NCBI RefSeq assembly: GCF_900220995.1
Contig: NZ_OBQF01000003.1
Span: 1-64,000 of the forward strand
DNA length: 64,000 nt
Direction: 5' to 3'
From: Salinicoccus kekensis
GTDB lineage: Bacteria > Bacillota > Bacilli > Staphylococcales > Salinicoccaceae
Part shown: piece after piece, positions 25,425 through 34,671 of the stretch
How positions within the stretch are numbered: the stretch's first letter is position 1
How the letters are laid out: each line of letters starts with the position of its first letter
Translations under genes and position numbers: made by a program
The notes under the pieces: model-generated
Database searches by the model: none
Seen by the model: the letters and a program-made list of their open reading frames with translations, nothing else
What the model was told of the DNA's origin: nothing

Positions 25425-25449
25425 AGAGGCCATCGGCCTCTTCTTTTTA
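25423..25449 (+). terminator. Terminator after the GntR gene
   Basis: GAAGAGGCC, ATC, GGCCTCTTC followed by TTTTT. It overlaps the stop codon of the regulator gene and separates it from the lactate operon promoter. Confidence 0.88.
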
Positions 25450-25486
25450 TAGTTGGCTTAAGATTCGTGAATCCTTTCAAAACCCC

Positions 25487-25515
25487 TTGACAATGAGAAA
25501 GCGTTTACATATACT
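25487..25515 (+). promoter_or_regulatory. Sigma-A promoter of the lactate permease operon
   Basis: TTGACA at 25487-25492, 17-base spacer, TATACT at 25510-25515: nearly consensus. The start site would be near 25522, giving a leader of about 55 bases to ATG 25576. Confidence 0.8.
25496..25509. promoter_or_regulatory. cre box inside the lactate promoter
   Basis: AGAAAGCGTTTACA matches the cre consensus at 13 of 14 positions and fills the spacer between -35 and -10, so bound CcpA would block RNA polymerase. Confidence 0.7.
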
Positions 25516-25528
25516 GTCGTTATATCTT

Positions 25529-25545
25529 TAGTCATCTGATGACTA
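25529..25545. promoter_or_regulatory. GntR-type operator in the lactate operon leader
   Basis: TAGTCATC-T-GATGACTA is a perfect 8-bp inverted repeat around one base, located just downstream of the predicted start site. It is the expected size and symmetry for a FadR-subfamily dimer, most likely the regulator encoded immediately upstream. Confidence 0.75.
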
Positions 25546-25575
25546 GATGTCATGTGAAACAAAGGGGGAAATTTC

Positions 25576-27330
25576 ATGCTCGTGCTTTTGAGTCTTTTGC
25601 CGATCTTATCGATCTTTTTCTTCCTGGTCATCCTGAGGTGGCCAGCAAAGAAAGGGATGCTTTACAGTTTCATCATCACGGTCCTGATCGCCTTCTTCGG
25701 CTGGCAGATGGGCGTCATTGAAATCGCAGCAGCCTCTTTCAAAGGTGTGATGACCGCCCTTGAAGTCGGCGTCATAGTATTTGGTGCAGTGCTCCTGCTC
25801 AACATGATGAAAGTGAGCGGTGCCGTCGACACCATCCGGTCTTCATTCACGAGCATCTCACCTGACCGGCGGGTCCAGGCGATCATCGTTGCATGGCTGT
25901 TCGGAACATTTTTGGAAGGTGCGGCAGGATGGGGCGCACCTGCGACCATTGTCGGGCCGCTTTTGATCGCACTTGGTTTCCCGGCGCTTGCAGCCGTCAT
26001 CATCGCACTCATGCTGCAGTCCACTCCGGTATCCTACGGTGCAGTGGGCACACCGATACTGGTCGGCGTCAATACGAGCCTTGAAAACCAGCCGGTGGTG
26101 AATGAACACTTGAGCAGCGGAGGGATTGAACTCTCCACCTTCATCTTTGATGTCGGTGCCCAAGTGTCCATATTCCATGCGATGGTCGGACTGTTCATCC
26201 CGCTCTTCATGTCAGCCATGCTGACGCGGTTCTTCGGGAAGAACAAAAGCTTCATGGAGGGTCTCGCAGTATGGCCGTTTGCGATCTTTGCGGGCCTTGC
26301 GTTTGTGGTGCCCTACTCGCTGACGGCAAACTTCCTCGGGCCGGAATTCCCGTCTCTGATTGGAGGGCTCGTGGGCATGGTGATCGTCATCCCGCTTGCC
26401 AGAAAAGGCTTTCTGATGCCGAAGGAGACGTTCGAGTTCCAATCGCAGGACAAATGGCCCGAGTCATGGTTCAGTGACATTAAAAGTGAAGCGGCGGCCT
26501 CCCGGAACATATCGATGATGAAAGCATGGCTGCCCTACGTCCTTGTGGCACTGCTGCTGGTCGTAACCAGGATCGAAGCACTCGGCCTGAAGGCAATCGT
26601 ATCTGCATGGCAGGTGACGTTTGATGATATATTGGGCACCGGAATCACACACAGCTTATCTCCGTTGATGATCCCGGGGGTAGTATTCATCCTGGTCGCC
26701 GTTGCAACCGGCTTTCTCCACAATGTGGATTTCAAAAGTATGGGCAGTGCATTCAAAGTATCCTGGAAGACGATCCTTTCAGCCATGGCCGCCCTCATCG
26801 TATCGGTGCCGCTCGTCCAGGTCTTCATCAATTCGGGGATCAACGAGGCTGGTTATGAATCGATGCCATTGGTCCTTGCCCATGCGGCCGCAACATTATT
26901 CGGTGACGGCTGGCCGCTGGTCGCTCCTGCAATCGGCGCGCTCGGTGCTTTTGCAGCAGGCAGCAACACGGTCAGCAACATGATGTTCGGACTGTTCCAG
27001 TTCGGCGTGGCCGACCAGATCAATGTAAGCCCGCTCGTCATCGTCTCGCTCCAGGCGGTCGGCGGCGCAGCAGGCAATATGATCTGTGTACACAATGTGG
27101 TGGCGGCGAGTGCTGCTGTCGGCCTGATCGGCAAAGAGGGTTCCATCATCGCCAAGCTGCTGATACCGACGGCATTCTACATCATTTTCGCCGGGGCGAT
27201 CGGTTATGTATGGATCAACGGCGTCAGCTTCAACGTCGGTTCCCTCATCATCGCGGCAATCCTCATCACAATCATCAGCGGGATACTTTATTCTTATAAA
27301 AACTTAAGGGAAAATAAAGAAATGCTCTAA
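25576..27330 (+). CDS. lctP: L-lactate permease
   Basis: 584 residues with about 14 transmembrane segments. [39 protein letters not shown] and [14 protein letters not shown] are hallmark stretches of the LctP/LldP family, which imports lactate (or glycolate) with protons. The ATG follows GGGGGAAA. It begins a two-gene operon with an Mqo/Lqo-type enzyme, under a promoter with cre and GntR-type operator sites. Length is slightly above the usual 530-560. Family assignment is secure; lactate specificity is inferred from family and context. Confidence 0.9.
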   Translation: MLVLLSLLPILSIFFFLVILRWPAKKGMLYSFIITVLIAFFGWQMGVIEIAAASFKGVMTALEVGVIVFGAVLLLNMMKVSGAVDTIRSSFTSISPDRRVQAIIVAWLFGTFLEGAAGWGAPATIVGPLLIALGFPALAAVIIALMLQSTPVSYGAVGTPILVGVNTSLENQPVVNEHLSSGGIELSTFIFDVGAQVSIFHAMVGLFIPLFMSAMLTRFFGKNKSFMEGLAVWPFAIFAGLAFVVPYSLTANFLGPEFPSLIGGLVGMVIVIPLARKGFLMPKETFEFQSQDKWPESWFSDIKSEAAASRNISMMKAWLPYVLVALLLVVTRIEALGLKAIVSAWQVTFDDILGTGITHSLSPLMIPGVVFILVAVATGFLHNVDFKSMGSAFKVSWKTILSAMAALIVSVPLVQVFINSGINEAGYESMPLVLAHAAATLFGDGWPLVAPAIGALGAFAAGSNTVSNMMFGLFQFGVADQINVSPLVIVSLQAVGGAAGNMICVHNVVAASAAVGLIGKEGSIIAKLLIPTAFYIIFAGAIGYVWINGVSFNVGSLIIAAILITIISGILYSYKNLRENKEML

Positions 27331-27347
27331 TGGAAGGAAGACTGAAT

Positions 27348-28832
27348 ATGAATAATACGGATTCGAAAAAAGTCATATTGATCGGTGCAGGCATCATGAG
27401 TGCGACATTCGGCTCATTCCTGAAGGAAATCGAGCCCGACTGGAATATTAAATTATTTGAACGGCTGGATTCGCCGGCCATGGAAAGTTCGCACGGCCAG
27501 AACAATGCCGGCACGGGTCATGCAGCGCTCTGTGAACTGAACTATACGGTCGAGCAGCCGGACGGCTCTGTGGACATCGAAAAGGCGAAGGAGATCAATG
27601 AACAATTTGAGGTGTCACTTCAATTCTGGTCACACCTGGTGAGGAACGGACGCATCGATGATCCGGAATCGTTCATCCGTCCCCTTCCCCATATCAGTTT
27701 CGTATACGGGGAGGATAATGTGAATTTCCTGAAGAAACGCTATGAAGCACTCTCCCCCCTGCCGATGTTTGCGGGAATGGAATATTCGGAGGACCACGCG
27801 AAACTTGCAGAATGGATGCCGCTCATGATGGAAGGGCGTGCACCGGACGAACGCGTTGCTGCAAGCAGGATGGACGGGGGCACCGATGTGAACTTCGGTG
27901 AACTGACCCGGAAGATGATCAAAGACATAAGCGATCATAAGAATGCCGAAGTCCATTACCGCCATGAAGTGGTTGATTTCAGGCAGAGGGAAAATTCACA
28001 GTGGGAAGTGAAAGTGCGCAATCTTGGAGATGGCAGCATCGAGTACCATGTGGCGGACCATATCTTCATCGGCGCAGGCGGCCACGCCATCCCGCTCCTG
28101 CAGAAGACGGGCATACCGGAAAGCAGACAGCTCGGCGGTTTTCCGATCAGCGGCACGTTCCTGGTGTGCAACAATCCTGAAGTCGTCGACCGTCATGACG
28201 CCAAAGTTTATGGAAAGGAGCCAAAAGGCACACCGCCGATGACCGTCCCCCATCTGGACAGAAGGTATCTGGAGGATAAGACGAGTCTTTTATTCGGCCC
28301 TTTCGCAGCGATCGGACCGAAGTTCCTGAAGGCAGGCTCCAATACGGACCTGTTCAAATCGATCAAGTCCAATAACGTATTGACGCTGTTGTCCGCCGGG
28401 GCGAAAAATCTGCCGCTGGTCAAATACTCCATCCAGCAGGTCATGATGGATAAGGAGGACCGTATGAAAGAGCTCCGTAAATTCGTGCCCGATGCAAAAG
28501 ATGAGGACTGGGATCTCCATGTGGCAGGGAAACGGGTGCAGGTCATCAAGGATACCGAAGAACACGGCCGCGGCTACATCCAGTTCGGCACGGAAGTCGT
28601 CCATTCGGAAGACAACACCGTCATCGCACTGCTCGGGGAGTCTCCGGGTGCCTCAGTATCGGTCTCGACGGCTCTTGAAGTCTTTGAAAGGAGCTTCCCG
28701 GACCAGATTGGAAAATGGACGCCAAGGATACAGGAAATCATCCCTTCCTACGGCCATTCTTTAATTGAGGACAGCTCATTATTGGAACAGATCCGGAAAT
28801 CGACTGCCGGGGATCTGAATCTCGATCAATGA
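27348..28832 (+). CDS. mqo: Malate:quinone oxidoreductase family enzyme, probably lactate:quinone oxidoreductase
   Basis: 494 residues from ATG 27348. An ATG overlapping the permease stop at 27330 is rejected because GGAAGGAAG spaces to the later one. FAD-binding [19 protein letters not shown], the family stretch [20 protein letters not shown] and [20 protein letters not shown] are present. The enzyme passes electrons to menaquinone at the membrane. In Staphylococcus aureus one Mqo paralogue was shown to act as an L-lactate:quinone oxidoreductase (Lqo). Co-transcription with a lactate permease favours that role here. Sequence alone does not separate malate from lactate specificity. Confidence 0.85.
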   Translation: MNNTDSKKVILIGAGIMSATFGSFLKEIEPDWNIKLFERLDSPAMESSHGQNNAGTGHAALCELNYTVEQPDGSVDIEKAKEINEQFEVSLQFWSHLVRNGRIDDPESFIRPLPHISFVYGEDNVNFLKKRYEALSPLPMFAGMEYSEDHAKLAEWMPLMMEGRAPDERVAASRMDGGTDVNFGELTRKMIKDISDHKNAEVHYRHEVVDFRQRENSQWEVKVRNLGDGSIEYHVADHIFIGAGGHAIPLLQKTGIPESRQLGGFPISGTFLVCNNPEVVDRHDAKVYGKEPKGTPPMTVPHLDRRYLEDKTSLLFGPFAAIGPKFLKAGSNTDLFKSIKSNNVLTLLSAGAKNLPLVKYSIQQVMMDKEDRMKELRKFVPDAKDEDWDLHVAGKRVQVIKDTEEHGRGYIQFGTEVVHSEDNTVIALLGESPGASVSVSTALEVFERSFPDQIGKWTPRIQEIIPSYGHSLIEDSSLLEQIRKSTAGDLNLDQ

Positions 28833-28848
28833 ATCTATAAGATATAAG

Positions 28849-28889
28849 AAAACCCGTATCATCCGGAAAAGTCCGGACGATACGGGTTT
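28849..28889. terminator. Terminator between lactate operon and transglycosylase gene
   Basis: AAACCCGTATC pairs with GATACGGGTTT, enclosing an inner CCGGA/TCCGG stem. A/T-runs on both sides make it bidirectional for the convergent genes. It shares the CCGTATC core with two other terminators. Confidence 0.82.
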
Positions 28890-28903
28890 ATTTCATGTGG
28901 ATC

Positions 28904-29647
28904 TTACCACCAGTTATTTGCGTTGCGGAATTCCATTGCTGCTTCGACAGAACCGTAGCGCTCTTCAGCATAGTTGAGCATGCCGGATGTCTGTTCTGCA
29001 ACAGAGCCGGTGCCCCATGATTCTTTAGTCTGTCCAAGGCCTCTGTAGCCAAGTTCGTTGACTGCATCCGGATTGCCGCTTGATTCAGGCATGACGATGT
29101 TTTCCCACATTGCTTCAGTACCGCCCGCTTCAAGGAACTGTGCCTTGGTTGAGCCGCTCGCTGCCGGTGCTGCAGGCTGGCTGTCCTGTTCAGTCTGCTG
29201 CACAGTTTGTGCCGGTGCTTCCTGTGCCTCTTCAACCTGTGGTGCTTCCTGCGTCGTTTCAACGGCTTCCTGTGCAGGCTGTTCCTGCTGGACAGCAGTT
29301 TCAGTCACCTGTGGTGCAGGCTGTTCTTCCTGGACCGGTGCTTCAGTCACCTGCTCTGCAGGCTGTTCTGCAGCTTCAGGTTGTGCAGTGCCGCTGTTGC
29401 CGTATGCCCAAGTATAGTTGACACCGTCGGATTTGAAGTCATAATCGACATTGTTCAAGTTGAAATTATAGTGATACTCGCCTTCGTGAAGCGGTGCATT
29501 GTCAAGTTCGCTTGAATGCGACTGCGCCATTTCAGCAAGATCCTGTTTATTTATATTGTGCTCTGAAGCTTCTGCGTTATCCGCTGCTGTAAAGCCGCCG
29601 ATGCCCAGGCCAAGAGCCAGTGTTGTAGTGAGTATTGTTTTTTTCAT
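28904..29647 (-). CDS. Secreted transglycosylase, SceD/IsaA family
   Basis: 247 residues from ATG 29647, which has GGAGGAA 7 bases upstream. Signal peptide with AxA-type cleavage near NAEASEHN. The middle (about 90-165) is a Gln/Glu/Pro-rich low-complexity linker with repeated QPA and QVTE units. The C-terminal catalytic domain includes MPESSGNPDAVNELGYRGLG, with the likely catalytic glutamate in PESSGN, and ends EFRNANNWW. Such autolysins cleave peptidoglycan during growth and are typical of staphylococci. A WalR-type box lies about 170 bases upstream, in line with WalKR control in S. aureus. Confidence 0.9.
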   Translation of the reverse strand: MKKTILTTTLALGLGIGGFTAADNAEASEHNINKQDLAEMAQSHSSELDNAPLHEGEYHYNFNLNNVDYDFKSDGVNYTWAYGNSGTAQPEAAEQPAEQVTEAPVQEEQPAPQVTETAVQQEQPAQEAVETTQEAPQVEEAQEAPAQTVQQTEQDSQPAAPAASGSTKAQFLEAGGTEAMWENIVMPESSGNPDAVNELGYRGLGQTKESWGTGSVAEQTSGMLNYAEERYGSVEAAMEFRNANNWW

Positions 29648-29815
29648 AATTAAATTCCTCCAAAACATGATTTATCTCCAAATTGATGGTTCAAACCTTT
29701 GAGATAGATGTTTTCTTCCGGTCCTGTATTTCCAGGACATGACCCAATGTAACATGTTATGACGCCCGGCAGGTTACAGTCCGGTGATAACGAGGTTACA
29801 AATGACGTCATGTAC

Positions 29816-29832
29816 TGTAATGCGGATGTAAT
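29816..29832. promoter_or_regulatory. WalR (YycF) box
   Basis: TGTAAT, GCGGA, TGTAAT fits the WalR consensus TGTWAH-N5-TGTWAH exactly. WalR is known to control IsaA/SceD-type autolysins in S. aureus; the nearest gene on one side is such an enzyme. The distance to its start is about 170 bases. Confidence 0.65.
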
Positions 29833-30070
29833 GTAAATCTTTAAAAGCTCTTAACACCCCAACCTATACTTCAAATGCACACTATAGATGCTTTTGATGA
29901 AAATCTTTAAAATTCTGTTGTAACTTCATATGCGCATCCAGTATAATCATATGTAAGCGCATTCAATAATGGAGTGCGGGATTTGATTTGCATGTGTCTG
30001 TCAATGCTCTCTGGTCTGCATGCAGTGTCATAGGAAGCTAAAAATGGCGAGACAACAAATTTACAGAGTA

Positions 30071-30099
30071 TTGACAATTTTTTGAAACAGGGATAAAAT
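30071..30099 (+). promoter_or_regulatory. Promoter of the first TAXI-TRAP operon
   Basis: TTGACA at 30071-30076, 17-base spacer, TAAAAT at 30094-30099. The ribosome-binding site AAAAAAGGGGG precedes ATG 30132. No cre box was seen here. Confidence 0.75.
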
Positions 30100-30131
30100 T
30101 TCAATTAAGAACAAAAAAGGGGGATATAATT

Positions 30132-31208
30132 ATGAAGTTGAACAAGTTTTGGTTGTTGTCTGCTTTCCTGGTATTCGTACTCGTGCTTGCTGCCTGCGGC
30201 AACGGCGGGGATACCGGTGATGAAGGCGCCGAAGAAGATACCGGCACCGAAGAGGAGACGACTGAAGAAAATGGAACTGAGGAAGATGGCGCAGAGGAAA
30301 CGACGGATGACGGAGGGGAAGCTGAAGGGGAAACACCTGACTTCCTGACATTGCTCACAGGCGGTACAAGTGGTACTTACTACCCGCTGGGCGGAGAAAT
30401 GGCGTCCAATATCTCTGACGAAACAGGTATCCAGACGGATGCACTTTCTTCAAACGCTTCTGCTGACAACATAATCGATCTGCAGAACGGTGAAGCGGAA
30501 CTGGGCATGGTCCAAACGGATACGATTGCTCAGGCTGTTGACGGTGTCGGCGCATTTGAAGGCGACCCTGTCGATAATGTGATGGCACTTGGTGCACTTT
30601 ATCCGGAAACTGTCCAAATCGTCACGACGGTTGATTCCGGAATAGAAACGATTGAAGATCTTGAAGGCATGAGTGTTTCAGTCGGTGCTCCAGGTTCAGG
30701 TACATTCTATAACGCAGAGCAGATTTTGGAGATTCATGGTCTGACAATGGATGATATTGATGCTCAAAACCTTGATTTCGGTGAATCCACCGGTGGTATC
30801 CAGGATGGAAACATTGATGCCGCGATCATCACAGGCGGTACACCGACAGGTGCGGTGGAAGAATTGTCAGCGACAGTAGATGTGAAGATTCTCCCTGTTG
30901 AACAGGATAAGATTGAAGAATTGATGGCGGAATACCCATTCTATACCGAAGATATGGTTGAATCAGGCACATATGGCATCGAAGAGGATGTCACTACAGT
31001 CGCAGTAGGTGCAATGATCGCTGTGACGGACAGCCTTTCTGAAGATGTGGTTTATGACATCACCGCTGCGATTTATGAAAACGCAGAATCCATGGCGCAT
31101 GCGAGAGCTGCGGACATCACAGTGGACACTGCATTGGATGGAATCGGCATTGATGTCCATCCGGGTGCACAGAGATACTTTGATGAGCAGGGTGTGGAAT
31201 CAGAATAA
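30132..31208 (+). CDS. TAXI-family TRAP transporter solute-binding lipoprotein (copy 1)
   Basis: 358 residues. The lipoprotein signal has lipobox LAAC at about 20-23. An acidic linker of Asp/Glu/Thr/Gly covers about 25-72. The binding domain starts FLTLLTGGTSGTYYPLGGEMA, with GAPGSGTFYNAEQIL and DVHPGAQRYFDEQG at the end, all TAXI features. It captures an organic acid for the permease two genes downstream. It is paralogous to the binding protein at 39889-40911 (shared LTGGTSGTYYP-type start and VHPGAQR end). Substrate unknown; TAXI proteins studied elsewhere bind glutamate or dicarboxylates. Confidence 0.9.
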   Translation: MKLNKFWLLSAFLVFVLVLAACGNGGDTGDEGAEEDTGTEEETTEENGTEEDGAEETTDDGGEAEGETPDFLTLLTGGTSGTYYPLGGEMASNISDETGIQTDALSSNASADNIIDLQNGEAELGMVQTDTIAQAVDGVGAFEGDPVDNVMALGALYPETVQIVTTVDSGIETIEDLEGMSVSVGAPGSGTFYNAEQILEIHGLTMDDIDAQNLDFGESTGGIQDGNIDAAIITGGTPTGAVEELSATVDVKILPVEQDKIEELMAEYPFYTEDMVESGTYGIEEDVTTVAVGAMIAVTDSLSEDVVYDITAAIYENAESMAHARAADITVDTALDGIGIDVHPGAQRYFDEQGVESE

Positions 31209-31298
31209 GATTCATAAAAATTACGGATATATGACCGGCAGTCAATCTTGCTTCAAATGGATGACTTCCGGTCAATCCGTTTGTTAAGAGGTATTTTT

Positions 31299-31817
31299 AT
31301 GAAAAAAGTTTTAATCTTAATGATGGTTCTGACACTTGTCGTCCTGTTGATATTGTTCGTTCCTGTAAAACAGTCTCTTGTATTTTATAAAGAGAACACT
31401 ACTGAGATAGAGGCTTATCTCCCATTGGAGAATCAGGAAACTTTTCAGATCATCTTCACCCACTCCATCCATCTGACCGATGTGGTGGAAAAATATGTCG
31501 TTTTGGATAATCAGCATATACAGCAATATGAAATGATTTATGAGGAATTTGGGATCGGTATGCCCTCCAATGCACAGGGGGAAGAAGAATTCCATTCTGA
31601 AAACGGCAGATACCATATCACGAATATGAACAACGTCTTTCCGGAAATCAAGTTGAGGAACGGAAAGGCCGTTTCTGAACACAGACTGGTCTGGGGACCG
31701 GAGCATGAGTATATTACAGAGTTCAACAACTACTTTGAACCGGGCGCATGGTTCACTATAAAAGTAGACGAATTATCATTATGGCAAATGATACAAGGGG
31801 TGAGAATCCATGAGTGA
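31299..31817 (+). CDS. DUF1850 protein of the TAXI-TRAP operon (copy 1)
   Basis: 172 residues from ATG 31299, after AAGAGGT. One N-terminal membrane helix (about 3-20), then an extracytoplasmic domain with IFTHSIHLTDVVEKYVV, the histidine-containing core shared by DUF1850 proteins, and YEEFGIGMPSN. The stop overlaps the permease start by 8 bases, so translation is coupled. DUF1850 genes lie between TAXI binding-protein and permease genes in many bacteria, but a biochemical role is not known. Its paralogue is at 39420-39899 with the same order. Confidence 0.82.
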   Translation: MKKVLILMMVLTLVVLLILFVPVKQSLVFYKENTTEIEAYLPLENQETFQIIFTHSIHLTDVVEKYVVLDNQHIQQYEMIYEEFGIGMPSNAQGEEEFHSENGRYHITNMNNVFPEIKLRNGKAVSEHRLVWGPEHEYITEFNNYFEPGAWFTIKVDELSLWQMIQGVRIHE

Positions 31818-33885
31818 TTCAAAGAAACAGCAGGAAGAACAGAAAGACCTGGAGCGGGAGAATGAGAGAATAGAAGAAAAAATGGCCGGGGGAGAAGAGC
31901 TTTCCCAGGAAGAACAGGCCAAGTTGATGGAGAAATATGATGCGGAATCCAACACGAGGGATCTCACCGGTATCATTGGAAAAACTGTCTTTATCATACT
32001 TATTGCATTCTCATTATTTCAAATCTATACGGGAATGTTCGGCCAATATACAGCTTATGTACAGCGTACGGTCCACCTGGGTTTTGCCCTCGTGTTGATT
32101 TTCATGCTGTTCCCGGCAAGAAGGGGCGGCCCTAAAGGTAAGGTCGCCTGGTATGACTACCTCCTTGCCATCCTTTCCATCATCGTATGTGGATACTGGC
32201 CGGTCTATTACGATACCATAGTCCAGCAAATTGGCGGATCCACCGATGCACAGCTTGTCATCGGGAGCATTGCCATCCTGCTTGTGCTGGAAGGTTCAAG
32301 AAGGGCTGTCGGGCTGCCGATCGTCATTGTGGCAGCTGCCTTCCTCATTTATGCATATTTTGGGCCGTATATGCCGGGGGCTCTGGCACACAGGGGCCTC
32401 AGCCTGAACCAGCTGGTCACGTCAATGTTCTTCACCACTGAAGGTATCCTCGGTACGCCGCTTGCGGTATCTTCAACCTACATTTTCCTGTTCCTCCTGT
32501 TTGGGGCATTCCTTGTCCAGACGGGGGTCGGCTCGTATTTCAATGATCTTGCTTTGGCGATTGCCGGGAAAAGGACCGGAGGGCCGGCAAAAGTGGCCAT
32601 CTTCTCGAGTGCCCTGAATGGAACGATTTCGGGGAGTTCAGTGGCCAATACGGTGACGACGGGTTCCTACACGATTCCGATGATGAAGCGGCTCGGCTAT
32701 CATAAAAACTTTGCAGGGGCCGTTGAGGCGGCTTCCTCCACCGGCGGCCAGCTTATGCCGCCGATCATGGGTGCGGCAGCGTTCCTGATGATCGAGTTTG
32801 CCGGTGAGAGCTACTGGGATATCGCAAAAGCTGCGACCATCCCTGCCCTTCTGTACTTCACCGGTATCTGGATAGTGACCCATTTCGAAGCCAAACGGAT
32901 TGGCCTGCTTGGCCTTCCGGCGGATCAGCTTCCGCCGAAAAAGGAAGTATTGAAGAAAATACATCTGCTTCTGCCGATTGTAGCCATCGTCTGGCTGCTC
33001 TTCCAGGGGTTCAGTATCGAAAGGACGGCACTCTACGGTATAGCGATCACGATACTTGTCAGCCTCTTCCGTAAAGATACAAGGATTAACTTCAGCAGGT
33101 TCATCATCGCCCTTACATCAGGTGCGCGTACAGCACTTGGAGTGGCGGCAGCCACTGCCTGTGCAGGGATCATCGTCGGTGTTGTGACGAGGACCGGGCT
33201 CGGATTGAAATTCGGAAATATGCTGGTCGATATCGCAGGTACGCTTTCGTTCAATGTTGAGATGCAGTTGATCTTGACACTTGTGTTCACGATGATCGCC
33301 TCCATCATCCTGGGTATGGGATCACCGACGACGGCTAACTACATCATCACTTCGACGATTGCACTGCCGGCGATCCTGGCACTGAATGACCAGTTGGATG
33401 TCGCGGTGCCGGTGCTTGCAGCGCATATGTTCGTATTTTACTTCGGTATCGTCGCAGACATCACCCCGCCGGTCGCCCTCGCAGCGTTCGCCGCAACCGG
33501 TATTTCCGGAGGGGAACCGATGCGGACTGGAGGGAACGCGGTCAAACTTGCAATAGCCGCATTCATCATACCTTATATGTTCGTCCTCCAGCCGCAGATT
33601 CTGATGATTGATACGACCGTCTGGGAAGTGTCATTCATAATACTTACAGCATTGATGGGAATGAATGCGATAGGTGCAAGCATGGTCGGCTACTGGTACA
33701 GAAAAATACCATGGTACGTCAGGATCATTGCATTTCTGACAGGGATTTTCCTCATGTATCCGGGTACACCTTCCGATGTCATCGGCATCCCGATATTCGT
33801 CCTGTTGATCGTCCTGCAGTTCGTCATCAAAGGCGGGCCGACGTTCGGTAAAAATAAAAAAGAACAGGCTGCGAGCCAGTCATGA
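31810..33885 (+). CDS. TRAP transporter permease, fused small and large subunits (copy 1)
   Basis: 691 residues. A charged N-terminal coiled region (about 1-45) rich in Glu/Lys/Gln precedes about 16-18 membrane segments. The DctQ-like part lies about 55-160 and the DctM-like part from about 170 on, with GSSVANTVTTGSYTIPMMKR, GAVEAASSTGGQLMPPIMG and MFVFYFGIVADITPPVALAA. Fused permeases are the rule in TAXI systems, which use sodium to drive uptake. It is preceded by DUF1850 and the binding protein. Relative to copy 2 it has a longer, more charged N-terminus. Confidence 0.9.
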   Translation: MSDSKKQQEEQKDLERENERIEEKMAGGEELSQEEQAKLMEKYDAESNTRDLTGIIGKTVFIILIAFSLFQIYTGMFGQYTAYVQRTVHLGFALVLIFMLFPARRGGPKGKVAWYDYLLAILSIIVCGYWPVYYDTIVQQIGGSTDAQLVIGSIAILLVLEGSRRAVGLPIVIVAAAFLIYAYFGPYMPGALAHRGLSLNQLVTSMFFTTEGILGTPLAVSSTYIFLFLLFGAFLVQTGVGSYFNDLALAIAGKRTGGPAKVAIFSSALNGTISGSSVANTVTTGSYTIPMMKRLGYHKNFAGAVEAASSTGGQLMPPIMGAAAFLMIEFAGESYWDIAKAATIPALLYFTGIWIVTHFEAKRIGLLGLPADQLPPKKEVLKKIHLLLPIVAIVWLLFQGFSIERTALYGIAITILVSLFRKDTRINFSRFIIALTSGARTALGVAAATACAGIIVGVVTRTGLGLKFGNMLVDIAGTLSFNVEMQLILTLVFTMIASIILGMGSPTTANYIITSTIALPAILALNDQLDVAVPVLAAHMFVFYFGIVADITPPVALAAFAATGISGGEPMRTGGNAVKLAIAAFIIPYMFVLQPQILMIDTTVWEVSFIILTALMGMNAIGASMVGYWYRKIPWYVRIIAFLTGIFLMYPGTPSDVIGIPIFVLLIVLQFVIKGGPTFGKNKKEQAASQS

Positions 33886-33903
33886 TGTAAAATTTGAAGA
33901 CTT

Positions 33904-33943
33904 CCCATGTTCAAGCGGATTAAAGCTTGAGCATGGGTTTTTT
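33904..33943 (+). terminator. Terminator of TRAP operon 1
   Basis: CCCATGTTCAAGC and GCTTGAGCATGGG pair over 13 positions with one wobble, 8-base loop, then six T. Confidence 0.85.
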
Positions 33944-34053
33944 ACTGGCAAATTGATAAGAGAAAATTCATATGATACAATTATTCATAAGGTGTAATAT
34001 TTCATGTCGCAGGTGATGGCTTTCGATGAATAAGAACATGAAAGGAGCCGTGT

Positions 34054-34479
34054 ATGATGGAGAAGTCATTGTATGAACGTTTAGGCGGTATTTACAGCAT
34101 TGCAGCGGTGGTGGAACATTTTGCCGAAGGACTGGCGAAAGACCCCGTTGCCGGGGAACAGTCCGATAATCCTTTCCTCAGAGATTGGTACAGTAACAGA
34201 AGATGGCGCGAGCCTGGATTTAAAGTACTGACGACCCTGTGGGTTTGCGAAAAAGCAGGTGGACCATATCGTTATGTGAGCACAGAACCGAATGATGATT
34301 CCCTGGATCTGGAGCCGACACACTATGATATGAAGCTGACTGAAGAAGAATTTGACGCAGCAGGCAAAGTCCTCGCCGATACGCTCGATCATTTCGATGT
34401 GCCTGAAAATGAGAAAAATGAAGTGCTGACGGCTTTTGCGGCACATAAAGAAGAAGTGATCAGCGGCACGATCAAATGA
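34054..34479 (+). CDS. Group 1 truncated hemoglobin
   Basis: 141 residues. SLYERLGGIYSIAAVVEHF at the start is the characteristic A/B-helix pattern. PGFKVLTTLWVCEKAGGPYRY in the middle and LEPTHYDMKLTEEEFD with the likely proximal heme histidine follow. Group 1 truncated hemoglobins bind oxygen or nitric oxide and are often linked to NO detoxification. ATG 34054 has AAAGGAG 6 bases upstream. It is a single-gene unit between the two TRAP operons. The function here is inferred from family only. Confidence 0.85.
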   Translation: MMEKSLYERLGGIYSIAAVVEHFAEGLAKDPVAGEQSDNPFLRDWYSNRRWREPGFKVLTTLWVCEKAGGPYRYVSTEPNDDSLDLEPTHYDMKLTEEEFDAAGKVLADTLDHFDVPENEKNEVLTAFAAHKEEVISGTIK

Positions 34480-34487
34480 TCCCTCAT

Positions 34488-34533
34488 CATACAAGTAACA
34501 CTTCCCCTGTCATACAAGTAACACTTCCCCTGT
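34488..34533 (+). repeat. Tandem duplication of 23 bases
   Basis: Two identical units starting CATACAAGTAACACTTCCCC stand head to tail at 34488-34510 and 34511-34533. Each contains the 5-prime arm of the following terminator stem. Confidence 0.85.
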
Positions 34534-34558
34534 CGATCCTGGTGCGGGAAGTGTTTTT
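34520..34558 (+). terminator. Terminator of the hemoglobin gene, with duplicated 5-prime arm
   Basis: AACACTTCCC (34520-34529) pairs with GGGAAGTGTT (34546-34555), then T-run. The upstream copy of the arm at 34497 could pair with the same 3-prime arm. Confidence 0.8.
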
Positions 34559-34671
34559 GGATTCCATGATGAGCCAGTAAATTTCCTGTGATTTTCACCC
34601 ATTATTCATGAAAATTTAATCAAGGCGAAGTATAATGCAGTGATACAGAAATTATGACAGCAGGTGAAAAT

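Larger units (their letters stand above)
29648..30131. other. Long intergenic region between transglycosylase and TRAP operon
   Basis: 484 bases without a gene. It holds the WalR-type box (29816), a small GTCCTG/CAGGAC hairpin at 29721-29738 in the leader of the transglycosylase, several TGTAAC/GTTACA words, and the TRAP promoter (30071). A second possible promoter, TTGTAA-18-TATAAT, lies at 29918-29947. No reading frame worth reporting was found. Confidence 0.6.

Noticed and set aside
29207-29515. Cys/Leu-rich frame opposite the transglycosylase linker
   Set aside because: Arises from the Gln/Glu/Pro repeats read in antisense; repetitive composition only.
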